Below, piece after piece: positions 45,996 to 55,695 of a DNA stretch of 64,000 nucleotides. The notes beneath the pieces were generated by a model, which made no database searches, was not told where the DNA came from, and saw only the letters and a program-made list of their open reading frames with translations. Made by a program: the position numbers and the translations under genes. The DNA is taken from assembly GCA_028281325.1 (NCBI GenBank), contig JANQKC010000005.1, positions 145,696-209,695 of the forward strand, given 5' to 3'. This stretch comes from Alphaproteobacteria bacterium (GTDB lineage: Bacteria; Pseudomonadota; Alphaproteobacteria; UBA8366). Position 1 is the stretch's first letter; each line of letters starts with the position of its first letter.

Positions 45996-47059
45996 GCGTC
46001 GCTATCCATCAGTAGAAACCCGGCGGTAAACCCGGGGCCGAGCGCGCCGGCAAGCACCTTGCCCCGCATGCCCGCGGCCAGCGCCTGTTCGAGTACGAAC
46101 ATCACCGTCGCCGCGGACATATTGCCGAAATCGCGAAGCACCGACCGTGCATGACCCAACCCCCCGCGCGGAACATCGAAACCGTCTTCCAAGGCATCCA
46201 ACACCTTAACGCCGCCCGGGTGGAAGAGCCACTGCGCTATATCGTCCATGCCTACGCCGTTGCGGCGCAGGAATACCTCAACTTCCGGCCGCAGCTTTTC
46301 ACGCACCAGGGTCGGAATGTCCCGGCTGAACAGGACACCCAGTCCATCTTCCTCGACCCGCCAACCCATCACATCCAACGACTCGGGCCAGGTATGCTCG
46401 CCCCATCCGGTGAGTGCGGGGCCGTGCCCGCCGCATGTCACCAACGCCGCCGCGGCCCCGTCGCCGAAAAGAGCCGTCGCGATGATGTTGCTTTTCGAAT
46501 GATCACCCGGCCGGAAGGTGAGGGAACACAGCTCGACGACCAGGAACAGCCATGTCTCGCCCGGCGCCGCCTTGCTGAGGGCCGCCGCCCGCGCCAGCCC
46601 CAAGACACCGCCGGCGCATCCGAACCCGAACACGGGCAGGCGCTGAAGATCGCGGCGAAACGGCATCCGTTCCATCAACAAGGCATCGAGGCTTGGCGTT
46701 GCAATACCGGTCGTGGACGCCACCACGATGCCGTCGATAGCGTCGGGGGATAGGCCTGCGCCATCGAGGCATTTGCCGGCCGCCTCCTCCAGAAGATCGA
46801 CGGATGTGTCGATATACAGGCGATCCCGTTCCCGCCATCCTTTGTGACTGCCGAGCCACTCCAGCGGCGCGCAGGAATAGCGTGTCTCGATGCCGGCATT
46901 ATCGTAGACCGGCAACAGACGTTCGAACGCGCCGCCGCGGTCGGCGAAGATGAACTTGCCGAAGTTTTTTACGTCGTCCTGGGCAATCCGATACTTGGGA
47001 ACCGCGGTCGCAATCGACAAAAGTCGGGGGGATCGCGACGGTGCGCGTAATTCGGTCAT
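45992..47059 (-). CDS. Type III polyketide synthase
   Basis: 355 residues, a chalcone-synthase-like enzyme that extends an acyl-CoA starter with malonyl-CoA. The triad is complete: Cys148 in FGFGCAGG, His280 in WLFHPGG and Asn313 in FGNMSAATV. Starter and cyclisation cannot be predicted. The downstream methyltransferase gene overlaps by four bases. Products of such pairs are often alkylresorcinols or alkylpyrones that enter membranes. The promoter lies in the 200-base gap before the DUF502 gene, which is divergent. Confidence 0.95.
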   Translation of the reverse strand: MTELRAPSRSPRLLSIATAVPKYRIAQDDVKNFGKFIFADRGGAFERLLPVYDNAGIETRYSCAPLEWLGSHKGWRERDRLYIDTSVDLLEEAAGKCLDGAGLSPDAIDGIVVASTTGIATPSLDALLMERMPFRRDLQRLPVFGFGCAGGVLGLARAAALSKAAPGETWLFLVVELCSLTFRPGDHSKSNIIATALFGDGAAAALVTCGGHGPALTGWGEHTWPESLDVMGWRVEEDGLGVLFSRDIPTLVREKLRPEVEVFLRRNGVGMDDIAQWLFHPGGVKVLDALEDGFDVPRGGLGHARSVLRDFGNMSAATVMFVLEQALAAGMRGKVLAGALGPGFTAGFLLMDSDA

Positions 47060-47288
47060 TTATCTGGCTACCGCTTTCATCTAACCCATATTGCAGGGAT
47101 AGACCGAAAACCAAGCCGGCATCACTCACGTTTTTGTCATGCGCCGTCTCAGGAGAGCGATGTACTTAACGCTTTCTTAAAGGGAATTCTCCATCTGTCT
47201 TTTGTGTTTGAATTTACCGCCGCGGTGCTCATATTAGCGGCCTACTCGGCGGGGACGCCGCTGGGTGCGGACAACCGTTGGGATAGGA

Positions 47289-48080
47289 ATGCCGAATACG
47301 CCATCAGACGAGACGGATAGCGGCCTGTCGACCGCGCTGCCGAAGCCGGGGCATCCGATTTTGGCGCGGCTCCGCGCGTACTTCCTGGCGGGCATTCTCG
47401 TTACGGCGCCGATCGCGGTTACGCTCGCGGTGGCGTTTTGGATAATCGATTTCGTCGACAGCCAGATCGTCCCGCTCATTCCGGTGCAGTGGAACCCGGA
47501 CACGTATCTCCATCAGTATTTCGGCGTCGAGTTCAGCCTGCCGGGAATCGGCGTCGTTATCCTGATCGTCTCCATCACGCTGATCGGCTGGCTGACGGCG
47601 AACTTTCTCGGCCGTTTCTTGGTGCGAACCGGCGAGACGATCGTCGCCCGGATGCCCGTGGTGCGCAGCCTCTATGCGGCGGTGAAGCAGGTGACGGAAA
47701 CGATTTTCCGCAACCAGTCGGAAGCGTTCCGTCAGGCGGTCCTCGTCGAATATCCCCGCCGCGGCCTCTGGACCATCGGTTTCATCACCGGCGAAACCGA
47801 AGGCGAGGTTCAGAACCTCACCAAAGAGGCCATCGTCAACATCTATGTCCCAACGACGCCCAACCCGACCTCGGGCTTTCTGCTGTTCGTGCCGCGCGAA
47901 GACATCGTGATGCTCGACATGTCGGTCGACGAAGCTTTCAAGATGGTCGTATCGGTCGGCATGGTGACGCCGGAGGACCGCCGGCCGGACGAAGAAAAGC
48001 AAACGCCCAAAGTATCGGCCCGGACCTTTGACTCGCCGGCATTGCCGAGCCCCGACGAGCGCCCGCGGCGGGTCAGCTAA
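47289..48080 (+). CDS. DUF502 domain membrane protein
   Basis: About 263 residues (272 from GTG 47265). Two TM segments (AYFLAGILVTAPIAVTLAVAFWII and GVGVVILIVSITLIGWLTANF-like, both cut or paraphrased) then RTGETIVARMPVVRSLYAAVKQV and IGFITGETEG, YVPTTPNPTSGFLLFVPRED, which are typical of DUF502. It is an inner-membrane protein of unknown function. Its end overlaps the recG stop on the other strand by four bases. Confidence 0.9.
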   Translation: MPNTPSDETDSGLSTALPKPGHPILARLRAYFLAGILVTAPIAVTLAVAFWIIDFVDSQIVPLIPVQWNPDTYLHQYFGVEFSLPGIGVVILIVSITLIGWLTANFLGRFLVRTGETIVARMPVVRSLYAAVKQVTETIFRNQSEAFRQAVLVEYPRRGLWTIGFITGETEGEVQNLTKEAIVNIYVPTTPNPTSGFLLFVPREDIVMLDMSVDEAFKMVVSVGMVTPEDRRPDEEKQTPKVSARTFDSPALPSPDERPRRVS

Positions 48081-50155
48081 CCCGACCGCAGATTGGCGAC
48101 GGCGCTGTCGCGTTCGAACAGGTACAGCAACACCCGCAACGCCTGACCCCGTGTATCGGCCAGTTCCGGGTCGCGCGACAGGATGAGCTTGGTGTCGTCG
48201 CGCGCCGCTTCCAACAAGTCCTGATGAACGGCCAGATCGGCAAGCCGGAATTCCGGGAAACCGCTTTGCCGGGTGCCCAAGATCTCGCCGCCGCCGCGCA
48301 GCTTCAAATCTTCCTCCGCGATCCGGAACCCATCGTCGCTTTCGCGCAGAATGCTGAGTCGCGCCCGCGCCGTTTCGGTCAATGGCGGCGCATACAGCAG
48401 GAGACAGGACGACGCGCGCTCGCCCCGGCCGATGCGTCCGCGCAACTGGTGCAACTGGGCCAAACCGAAACGCTCGGCATGCTCGATCACCATGATGGTC
48501 GCCGCCGGGACATCGACGCCGACCTCGATGACCGTGGTCGCCACCAGGACATTCGCCGGCCCGCCGGCGAAGCGCGCCATCGCCGCGTCCTTCTCCTTGC
48601 CTTTCATGCGGCCATGCACCAGTTCGACCGTATCGCCGAACCTGTTTTTCAGATCGGCATAGCGCGCTTCGGCGTCGGCCAGGTCGCTGACTTCGGATTC
48701 CTCCACCAGCGGGCAGACCCAGTAGACCTTCGCGCCGGTCTTCAAGGCGCGGTCCACGCCGGCGATCACGTCCTCGATCCGCGATAGGGGCAGCGTGCGG
48801 GTATCGACGGGTTTCCGTCCCGCCGGTTTCTCGGTGAGTTGCGACGCCTCCATGTCGCCGAAGCTTGTCAGCAACAGCGTGCGCGGGATCGGCGTCGCCG
48901 TCATCACCAGGGTATCGACTGCCCGGCCTTTGGCCGCCAAGGTCAGGCGCTGATGCACGCCGAACCGGTGTTGTTCGTCGATGACCGCCAGCATCAGGTT
49001 TTGGAACGCCACGTCGTCCTGGAAAAGCGCGTGCGTTCCCACCGCAATCGGCGCCGTGCCGTTAGCAAGATCCTCCAACACGGCGGCCCGTGCGCGGCCT
49101 TTTTCCCGTCCGGTCAGGATGGCAATGTTCAGTCCGGCGGAGGCGGCGAGCGGCTTGATCGTCGCAAAATGCTGGCGCGCCAGGATTTCCGTCGGCGCCA
49201 TCAGAACCGCTTGGCCGCCGGCTTCGACCGCGTTCAGCATCGCAAACAGCGCCACGACCGTCTTGCCGCTGCCGACATCGCCTTGCAGAAGCCGCAGCAT
49301 CCGCGCGTCGGACGCCATATCGGCGAATATCTCCGCCAGCGCGGTTTCTTGCGAGCCGGTCATCTTGAAGGGCAGGGCGGCTTGGACGCGGCTTTTCAAG
49401 CGGCCGTCGCCGGCGATCTCTCGGCCAGGCAGTTTCTTCATTTTCTGGCGCACCAGACCCAAGGCGAGTTGGTTGGCCAGCAGCTCGTCATACGCCAACC
49501 GGCATCGGGCCGGAGCCATCGGTTCGATGTCCTTATATCCCTGCGGCGTGTGCAACGCCTTCACCGCATCCTGCCATCCGGGCCAACCCTGCCGTGCGAT
49601 GTAAGCCGCGTCCTGCCATTCCGCCAGCGCCGGGGCGCGCGAGATCGATTCCCGGATCGCCTTGCCCAACGTCTTCAGCGTCAGCCCGGCGGTCAGGCCG
49701 TAGACCGGCTCGAAACGGGGCATCTGCTCGGCGTCTTCCTCCGCGAGGATATAGTCGGGATGCGTGATTTGGAACTCGCCGTTCCATTCCTCGATGACGC
49801 CGCTGACGATGCGTTTCTGACCCTCGGGCAGGCTTCGTTGCAGGTAATCCTTACGCGGATGAAAGAAGATCAAGGTGACGAACCCGCTGTCGTCGGCGCA
49901 ACGGACCCGGTACGGCCGTTTGCCATGCCCCGGCATGTGGCTGTCGACGATGAGCGAAAGCGTCGCGATCCGGCCCTTGGGCGCTTCGGCGATGGACGGC
50001 GCCATGCTGCGGTCGATCAGGTCGCGGGGCAACTGCCACAGAAGATCGACCACATTCGTCCCGCCCAGCTTGCCGATCAACGTGGCCATGCGCGGCCCGA
50101 CGCCCGGCAACGAGGTTACCGGCGCAAATAACGGAAACAGGACCTCGGGGCGCAC
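48077..50155 (-). CDS. recG: ATP-dependent DNA helicase RecG
   Basis: About 692 residues, close to the E. coli length. RecG remodels stalled forks and Holliday junctions. The wedge/OB domain is at the N-terminus (LPGVGPRMATLIGKLG, RVRCADDSGFVTLIFF), followed by the helicase motifs LLQGDVGSGKTVVALFAM (I), VIDEQHRFGVHQR (II), MTATPIPRTL (III) and HAERFGLAQLHQLRGRIGRG (VI). The frame runs back to 50284, but GTG 50155 gives the normal RecG start (RPEVLFPLFAPV). It is divergent from sdhE-mfd. Confidence 0.96.
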   Translation of the reverse strand: MRPEVLFPLFAPVTSLPGVGPRMATLIGKLGGTNVVDLLWQLPRDLIDRSMAPSIAEAPKGRIATLSLIVDSHMPGHGKRPYRVRCADDSGFVTLIFFHPRKDYLQRSLPEGQKRIVSGVIEEWNGEFQITHPDYILAEEDAEQMPRFEPVYGLTAGLTLKTLGKAIRESISRAPALAEWQDAAYIARQGWPGWQDAVKALHTPQGYKDIEPMAPARCRLAYDELLANQLALGLVRQKMKKLPGREIAGDGRLKSRVQAALPFKMTGSQETALAEIFADMASDARMLRLLQGDVGSGKTVVALFAMLNAVEAGGQAVLMAPTEILARQHFATIKPLAASAGLNIAILTGREKGRARAAVLEDLANGTAPIAVGTHALFQDDVAFQNLMLAVIDEQHRFGVHQRLTLAAKGRAVDTLVMTATPIPRTLLLTSFGDMEASQLTEKPAGRKPVDTRTLPLSRIEDVIAGVDRALKTGAKVYWVCPLVEESEVSDLADAEARYADLKNRFGDTVELVHGRMKGKEKDAAMARFAGGPANVLVATTVIEVGVDVPAATIMVIEHAERFGLAQLHQLRGRIGRGERASSCLLLYAPPLTETARARLSILRESDDGFRIAEEDLKLRGGGEILGTRQSGFPEFRLADLAVHQDLLEAARDDTKLILSRDPELADTRGQALRVLLYLFERDSAVANLRSG

Positions 50156-50278
50156 AGATGAACTCGATGTGAAGACGGTTTCGACGCTGCTCTCAGGGTC
50201 GAAGTCTAGCCCACAACGCAGCGCACAACCATACGGGACGGAAAATTCCCGATTTACCTTCATGCCGCAACGGCCTAT

Positions 50279-50584
50279 ATGCATCCGATGACATCCGACA
50301 CGGCGGCAGAGGATACCGACGCGGCGTCAGTCCGTCTCAAACGGCTGAAATTCCGCAGCTGGCACCGCGGCACCCAGGAAATGGACCTGCTGCTCGGACG
50401 GTTTGCGGACGCGCGACTCGAAACTCTTTCGGAACAGGAACTCGATCTTTATGAAGCCGTATTGGGCCAAGCCGACCAGGATCTATACGGTTGGGTCACC
50501 GGTGAGCAGCCATGGCCGACGTCTCTGAGAAACTCCCTGACGCAGCAGATAACGGACTTCACCCAGAAGCGACCGGCCTGCTGA
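50279..50584 (+). CDS. sdhE: Succinate dehydrogenase assembly factor SdhE
   Basis: About 101 residues of the SdhE/YgfY family, which helps attach FAD to the SDHA subunit. The signature RGxxE is present as SWHRGTQEMDLLLGRF (Arg, Gly and Glu), with LYEAVLGQADQDLYGWV after it. Start at ATG 50279 or 50288. It overlaps the start of mfd by 73 bases; in alphaproteobacteria sdhE, recG and mfd are often neighbours, so this context supports the call. Confidence 0.93.
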   Translation: MHPMTSDTAAEDTDAASVRLKRLKFRSWHRGTQEMDLLLGRFADARLETLSEQELDLYEAVLGQADQDLYGWVTGEQPWPTSLRNSLTQQITDFTQKRPAC

Positions 50585-53500
50585 GCACGCTGTGGCGCGA
50601 CCTTCCGGCGGACGGGAAGGGCACGGTCTGCGGCGTTCCCGAAGGGTACGACGCGTGCCTGTTGGCCGCAGGGCTGCGCGCGCATGACAAGCCGATCATC
50701 CATATCTGTCGAGACGATGCCCGCATGGCGGTCATGGCCGAAGCGCTCGCCTTCTTCGATCCCGGCATCCGCGTGTTCAACCTACCGGCTTGGGACTGTC
50801 TGCCTTATGACAGGGTGTCGCCGAATCCCGAACTCGTCGCACAGCGGCTCGAAACGATCGCGTACCTGGCGGATCAACCGCCCGAGGCTTACATCGTCCT
50901 GACGACGGTGAGCGCGGCGTTGCAGTTGATGCCGCCGCGGACCGCCTTCGCAGGCGTTGCGATCGCCGGACGGCCGGGCAGCCGGTTGCCGCAGGAGAAG
51001 CTGCTGGCTTTCTTTTCGCATAACGGTTATCGCCGGGCCGGGACCGTCCGAGAGCCGGGTGAATATGCCCTGCGCGGCGGCATCGTCGATGTGTTCCCAC
51101 CGGGCCATGAGTCGCCGCTGCGCCTGGATTTCTTCGGCGATGAACTCGAGTCCATCCGCCGCTTCGACGCCATGACGCAACGGACGCTCGGCGACGAGGC
51201 CGACATCAAGCTCATCCCGGTCAGCGAAGTCATCCTGGACGATCAGCGTATCGCCGACTTCCGCGACCGCTACCGCACCATGTTCGGGGTGCCGGCCTCC
51301 AACGACGTCATCTATGAAAGCGTCAGCGCCGGGCAACGGCATCCCGGCGTCGAGCATTGGTTGCCGCTCTTCTGGGGCAACCTGGAGAGCATCTTCGAGT
51401 ATCTTCCCGATGCGGTCCTGACCTACGACAATCGGACCGAGGAAGCCGTTGACGCCCGGCTGGACCTGATTTCCGATTACTATCAGGCGCGGCAGGAGAT
51501 GGTGCCCGCGACCCACCGCGACGCCGCGGCGGATGCGACCCCGGTCTACCATCCGGTGCCGCCGGCAACGCTGTTCCTCGACGATACGCAATGGCGCGCG
51601 GTCATTGGGAAGCGGCGAACGGTCGAGTTCACTCCGTTCGATGCTCCCGAGGATATGGACGGGATCGTCCATGCCGGCGGCCGGCCGCCGCCCGACTTCT
51701 CCATCGCCCGGACCAACCCGGACCTCAATCCGTTCGACACGGCCAAGGCACTGATCGACAAGGAAACCGCGCGGCCCGTGGTGATCACCGCGCATAGCGA
51801 GGGGTCGCGCGACCGGCTGGCAGCGATGTTGACGGAACATGGCGCCTCGACTCCGGTCCTGATCGATAGCTGGCGCGATGTGGACACCCATGAGTCGGGC
51901 AAGACCTTGTTGGGTATCCTCGATATCGATCACGGCTTTACCGCGCCGGACCGGATCATCGTCAGCGAACAGGATATCCTCGGCGAACGGCTGATCCGCG
52001 CCGCGCGCAAGCGCCGGCAAGCCGAGCATTTCATCACCGAGGTCTCCAGCCTCAACGCCGGCGACATCGTGGTGCATGTCGACAACGGCATCGGCCGTTA
52101 CGAAGGTCTCGAAACCTTGGAAGTCAGCGGCGCGCCGCATGACTGCCTGCGCGTCCTCTACGCCGGCGACGACCGACTCTACGTCCCTGTCGAGAATATC
52201 GACGTGCTGTCGCGTTACGGCGCGGAAGATGCGGCGATGCAGCTCGACCGGCTGGGCGCGACCGCCTGGCAGGCGCGGAAGGCGCGGGTTAAGGAGCGCA
52301 TCCGCGAGATCGCCGATCAATTGCTGAAGGTCGCCGCCGAGCGCACGATGAAGGCCGGCGAGGAAATGCAGCCGCAATCCGCCGAGTTCGAGGAATTCTG
52401 CGCCCGGTTCGCCTTTTCCGAGACCGACGATCAGCAACAGGCCATCGACGATGTCGTCGCGGACCTGGGATCCGGCCGGGCAATGGACCGATTGGTCTGC
52501 GGCGACGTCGGGTTCGGCAAGACCGAAGTGGCCTTGCGCGCCGCCTTCGTGGCCGCGATGACCGGAACGCAGGTCGCCCTGGTGGTGCCGACGACGTTGC
52601 TGGCGGCGCAGCATTACAAGACCTTCAGCGAACGATTCGCGGGGATGCCGATCCGCGTCGAGCAGCTTTCGCGGCTCGTCCCGTCCGCCAAAGCCGCAAC
52701 GGTGCGCGAAGAGCTGTCGGCGGGGATGGTCAACATCGTAATCGGCACGCAATCCCTGTTGGCGAAATCCATCGAGTTCGACAGTCTTGGCCTGTTGATC
52801 GTCGACGAGGAGCAGCATTTCGGCGTGGCCCAGAAAGAGCGTCTGAAGCAACTCAAAGCCAACGTTCATGTCCTGACCCTGACGGCGACGCCGATTCCGC
52901 GAACCCTGCAGATGGCGCTCGCCGGCGTCCGCGAGATGAGCATCATCGCAACGCCGCCGGTCGACCGGCTCGCCATTCGCACATTCGTGATGCCCTACGA
53001 TCCGGTCATGATCCGCGAGGCGATCCGCCGGGAATCCTATCGCGGCGGCCAGACCTTCTATGTCTGCCCGCGCGTGTCGGACCTGAGCCGCGTGCATGAC
53101 CGGCTCAAGGAGCTGGTGCCCGAAGCGAAAGTCGGCATCGCCCATGGACAGATGCCGACGGCCGAACTCGAAACCGTCATGACCCGGTTCAGCGACGCCG
53201 AATACGACATCCTACTGTCCACCAACATCATCGAAGCCGGGCTCGATATCCCGCGCGCGAACACCATGATCGTGCACCGCGCCGACCGGTTCGGACTGGC
53301 GCAGCTCTACCAGCTCCGCGGCCGGATCGGCCGATCGAAAACCCGCGCCTATGCGTACCTGACGCTGCCGCCGGGACAGAAGATCACGGAAACCGCTTCG
53401 AAACGGCTGGCGGTCATGCAATCGCTCGACACATTGGGGGCAGGCTTCACGCTGGCGAGCCATGACCTGGATATCCGCGGCGCGGGGAACCTGTTGGGCG

Positions 53501-54069
53501 ACGAACAGTCCGGCCATATCAAGGAAGTGGGCGTCGAGCTTTATCAGCAACTTCTGGAAGAGGCGATCACCAAGCTGCGCGACGGCGACACCGAGGAAAT
53601 CCTGGAAGAGGGCTGGTCGCCGCAGATTTCAGTGGGCTCGTCCGTACTGATTCCCGACACCTATGTCTCGGATTTGTCGGTCCGGCTTGGTCTGTACCGC
53701 CGTCTGTCCGTGCTGTCGACGCGCGACGACATCGACGGGCTGGCCGCCGAAATGATCGATCGCTTCGGGCCGTTGCCGGACGAGGTGAAGAATCTGATGG
53801 AAATCATGGAGATTAAACAGTTCTGCAAGACGGCAGGCATCGAGAAGATCGATGCCGGACCGAAGGGCGCGGTCCTGTCCTTCCGCAACAACGAGTTCGC
53901 AAACCCCGAAGGCCTGATCGGTTTCATCCAAAAGGAAGCGGGGAAGGTTCGCCTGCGCCCGGATCACAGCTTGCTCTGCATGCGCCGCTGGGACCGCCAG
54001 CAAGAGCGCTTGGACGGCGTTCGCGATTTGGTGAGCGTGCTCGCCCGGATTGCCGCGGCGGACGCATAG
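50512..54069 (+). CDS. mfd: Transcription-repair coupling factor
   Basis: 1185 residues. Mfd removes stalled RNA polymerase at lesions and recruits UvrA. The UvrB-like N-terminal region (RRGIVDVFPPGHESPLRLDFFG, cut here), the RNA-polymerase-interaction domain (GDIVVHVDNGIGRYEGLE) and the RecG-like translocase (VCGDVGFGKTEVALRAAF; LIVDEEQHFGVAQKER; TATPIPRTLQMA; RGRIGRSK) are in order, and a C-terminal D7 domain follows. The start lies inside sdhE; AGC before ATG 50512 is a weak ribosome-binding site. Confidence 0.97.
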   Translation: MADVSEKLPDAADNGLHPEATGLLSTLWRDLPADGKGTVCGVPEGYDACLLAAGLRAHDKPIIHICRDDARMAVMAEALAFFDPGIRVFNLPAWDCLPYDRVSPNPELVAQRLETIAYLADQPPEAYIVLTTVSAALQLMPPRTAFAGVAIAGRPGSRLPQEKLLAFFSHNGYRRAGTVREPGEYALRGGIVDVFPPGHESPLRLDFFGDELESIRRFDAMTQRTLGDEADIKLIPVSEVILDDQRIADFRDRYRTMFGVPASNDVIYESVSAGQRHPGVEHWLPLFWGNLESIFEYLPDAVLTYDNRTEEAVDARLDLISDYYQARQEMVPATHRDAAADATPVYHPVPPATLFLDDTQWRAVIGKRRTVEFTPFDAPEDMDGIVHAGGRPPPDFSIARTNPDLNPFDTAKALIDKETARPVVITAHSEGSRDRLAAMLTEHGASTPVLIDSWRDVDTHESGKTLLGILDIDHGFTAPDRIIVSEQDILGERLIRAARKRRQAEHFITEVSSLNAGDIVVHVDNGIGRYEGLETLEVSGAPHDCLRVLYAGDDRLYVPVENIDVLSRYGAEDAAMQLDRLGATAWQARKARVKERIREIADQLLKVAAERTMKAGEEMQPQSAEFEEFCARFAFSETDDQQQAIDDVVADLGSGRAMDRLVCGDVGFGKTEVALRAAFVAAMTGTQVALVVPTTLLAAQHYKTFSERFAGMPIRVEQLSRLVPSAKAATVREELSAGMVNIVIGTQSLLAKSIEFDSLGLLIVDEEQHFGVAQKERLKQLKANVHVLTLTATPIPRTLQMALAGVREMSIIATPPVDRLAIRTFVMPYDPVMIREAIRRESYRGGQTFYVCPRVSDLSRVHDRLKELVPEAKVGIAHGQMPTAELETVMTRFSDAEYDILLSTNIIEAGLDIPRANTMIVHRADRFGLAQLYQLRGRIGRSKTRAYAYLTLPPGQKITETASKRLAVMQSLDTLGAGFTLASHDLDIRGAGNLLGDEQSGHIKEVGVELYQQLLEEAITKLRDGDTEEILEEGWSPQISVGSSVLIPDTYVSDLSVRLGLYRRLSVLSTRDDIDGLAAEMIDRFGPLPDEVKNLMEIMEIKQFCKTAGIEKIDAGPKGAVLSFRNNEFANPEGLIGFIQKEAGKVRLRPDHSLLCMRRWDRQQERLDGVRDLVSVLARIAAADA

Positions 54070-54074
54070 CCGCG

Positions 54075-54719
54075 TCAGAGAACGGCCTGTCGCGCTTCTT
54101 CCTGCACCATATCGAACAACGAGAAGAAAGCTTCCGGTTCCTGTGCGCCGGATAGGGCGTATCGGCCGTTCACAATGAAGCACGGTACGCCTTCGATCCC
54201 GATCTGGCGCGCATGGACATCTTCCTTGCGCACCGCATCGACATCTTCCGTCGACGACAGGTAGCGTTCGGTAAGGTCCGCATCCAGACCGGCATCCTCG
54301 CCGATTTCCACCAGGGTCGATCGCTCGCCGATATTCAATCCGCGTAGGAAGTAAGCGCTGAAAAGACCCTCCGCGACGACACCCTGGCAGTCATAACGCC
54401 CGGCAAACCGGATCAGGCGATGCGCCTCGATGGTATTCGGCGTTACCGTGATGGCGTCGAAACGGAGTTCCAATCCTTCCAGCGCGCCGACCTGCCTGAT
54501 ATGGCGGTAAAGCCGTTCGGCCTCGGTGGCGCTGCCGAACTTTGTCGTCAGATAGACACCGCGATCCATGCCCGCGTCGGACATTGCCGGATTGAGTTGA
54601 AACGCACGCCATTGAATCGTCGCCGGAATCGCAGGGCGCGCGGCGAGAGCGCGTTCGAGACGGCGCTTTCCGATAAAGCACCACGGACAGATCGGGTCGG
54701 AGAAGACGTCAATTCGCAT
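54075..54719 (-). CDS. DsbA family oxidoreductase, FrnE-like
   Basis: A 214-residue thioredoxin-fold protein. The N-terminal FSDPICPWCFIGKRRLERAL (Cys-Pro-Trp-Cys at 12-15) marks the FrnE branch of DsbA-like proteins, with a large helical insert and the cis-Pro segment IEGVPCFIVNGRYALSGAQ (cut here) near the C-terminus. No signal peptide, so it is probably cytoplasmic. Such proteins isomerise or reduce thiols, or aid polyketide-type reactions. It is convergent with mfd. Confidence 0.93.
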   Translation of the reverse strand: MRIDVFSDPICPWCFIGKRRLERALAARPAIPATIQWRAFQLNPAMSDAGMDRGVYLTTKFGSATEAERLYRHIRQVGALEGLELRFDAITVTPNTIEAHRLIRFAGRYDCQGVVAEGLFSAYFLRGLNIGERSTLVEIGEDAGLDADLTERYLSSTEDVDAVRKEDVHARQIGIEGVPCFIVNGRYALSGAQEPEAFFSLFDMVQEEARQAVL

Positions 54720-54764
54720 CTCGGCTGCCTTCGGTAGCGACGCTCGGGCGCGGCGGCGGAAAGC

Positions 54765-55250
54765 TTAGGCCATAATCTTTTGGACCGCTATCTCCAGCCC
54801 TTGGGCGATTTCCCGGCCGACCGGGCCGCCGTCGCCGCTGACCTTATGCGTCATGACAGCCTTTAAGGCGTCGATATGCACGCGGATGACCTGCATTTCC
54901 TTGTCGCCGAATGTGTCGAGGGTTTCGGTGAAGGTGCAAAGCGAAGAGCCGATGCGTGTCAACAAGGGATAGTCGAAGGTCGCGCCCTGGCCGCGCAGGT
55001 CATGCACGACCATGAAGATTTTTCGGACGATTTCCGTCCGCTCCTCGGGATTGGCGACCGCTTCCTGATGCAGGTCGCTCAATGCGTTGATCTCATCGAG
55101 CGCAAGAGAGGTGAACTGATTGCTCAGGCGTTTTACCGCCGCGGCGGCGCGAGACAACATCTTATCGCTGATATCGCCGCCGCCGGACACGCGTTCTGAA
55201 ATCTGATGTGGCGGTTGAACGAATTGCGGCGGTGAAGGGTTCGGCGTCAT
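54765..55250 (-). CDS. Hpt-type histidine phosphotransfer protein
   Basis: A 161-residue helical protein. VVHDLRGQGATFDYPLLTRIGSSLC (cut here) carries the likely phospho-His followed by a Gly-rich turn, as in Hpt domains; the rest is four-helix-like with many Ala, Glu and Lys. No kinase or receiver domain is attached and none is adjacent, so it is a stand-alone relay protein. Partners cannot be named; the chemotaxis and HD-GYP/PilZ proteins in the window are possible but unproven links. Confidence 0.8.
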   Translation of the reverse strand: MTPNPSPPQFVQPPHQISERVSGGGDISDKMLSRAAAAVKRLSNQFTSLALDEINALSDLHQEAVANPEERTEIVRKIFMVVHDLRGQGATFDYPLLTRIGSSLCTFTETLDTFGDKEMQVIRVHIDALKAVMTHKVSGDGGPVGREIAQGLEIAVQKIMA

Positions 55251-55695
55251 TCTCTAATATTCCCATCCCATGTATCATGCGCTCGCCGCGCGCTTCGACA
55301 AGCCCGTAAGGCGCTTAGTGTAATCGACGTCCATGCGGTCATCGTGTCGGCGAGTTTAAGACCCGCTCTCGGAAGACCCGCGTCCCCTGACTATCAGAGT
55401 ATTCCATATCTCCGCGTTCAACGGGAAGATCGATATGCAATTTCATTACACACAAGCCTCGTTAAGAAACGGTCAACGGTAGAAAATCTCTATCTTATTG
55501 AAATTATGGGTATAAAATGCGCGCAGTCGGTCTTGCCGATGACTGCGCCCGCGACGCTATACCGCATCTCCTCGGATTCGTCCCACGGGCTTCGAAGACC
55601 GAATCGCCTGCCGGCTTGACGTATGTCACGCCACGGAGAACGATACGGCAAATGGGGAAGGGCCGACCGCCGCCCCATCAAGAAGGATTTCACCG
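55251..55695. other. Intergenic region, no gene supported
   Basis: About 445 bases. A frame at 55344-55619 has no coding look. A hairpin, GCGCAGTC with GACTGCGC (about 55520-55547), has no T-run. A moderately AT-rich block at 55430-55515 may be the promoter of the acyl-CoA synthetase operon. Confidence 0.45.
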
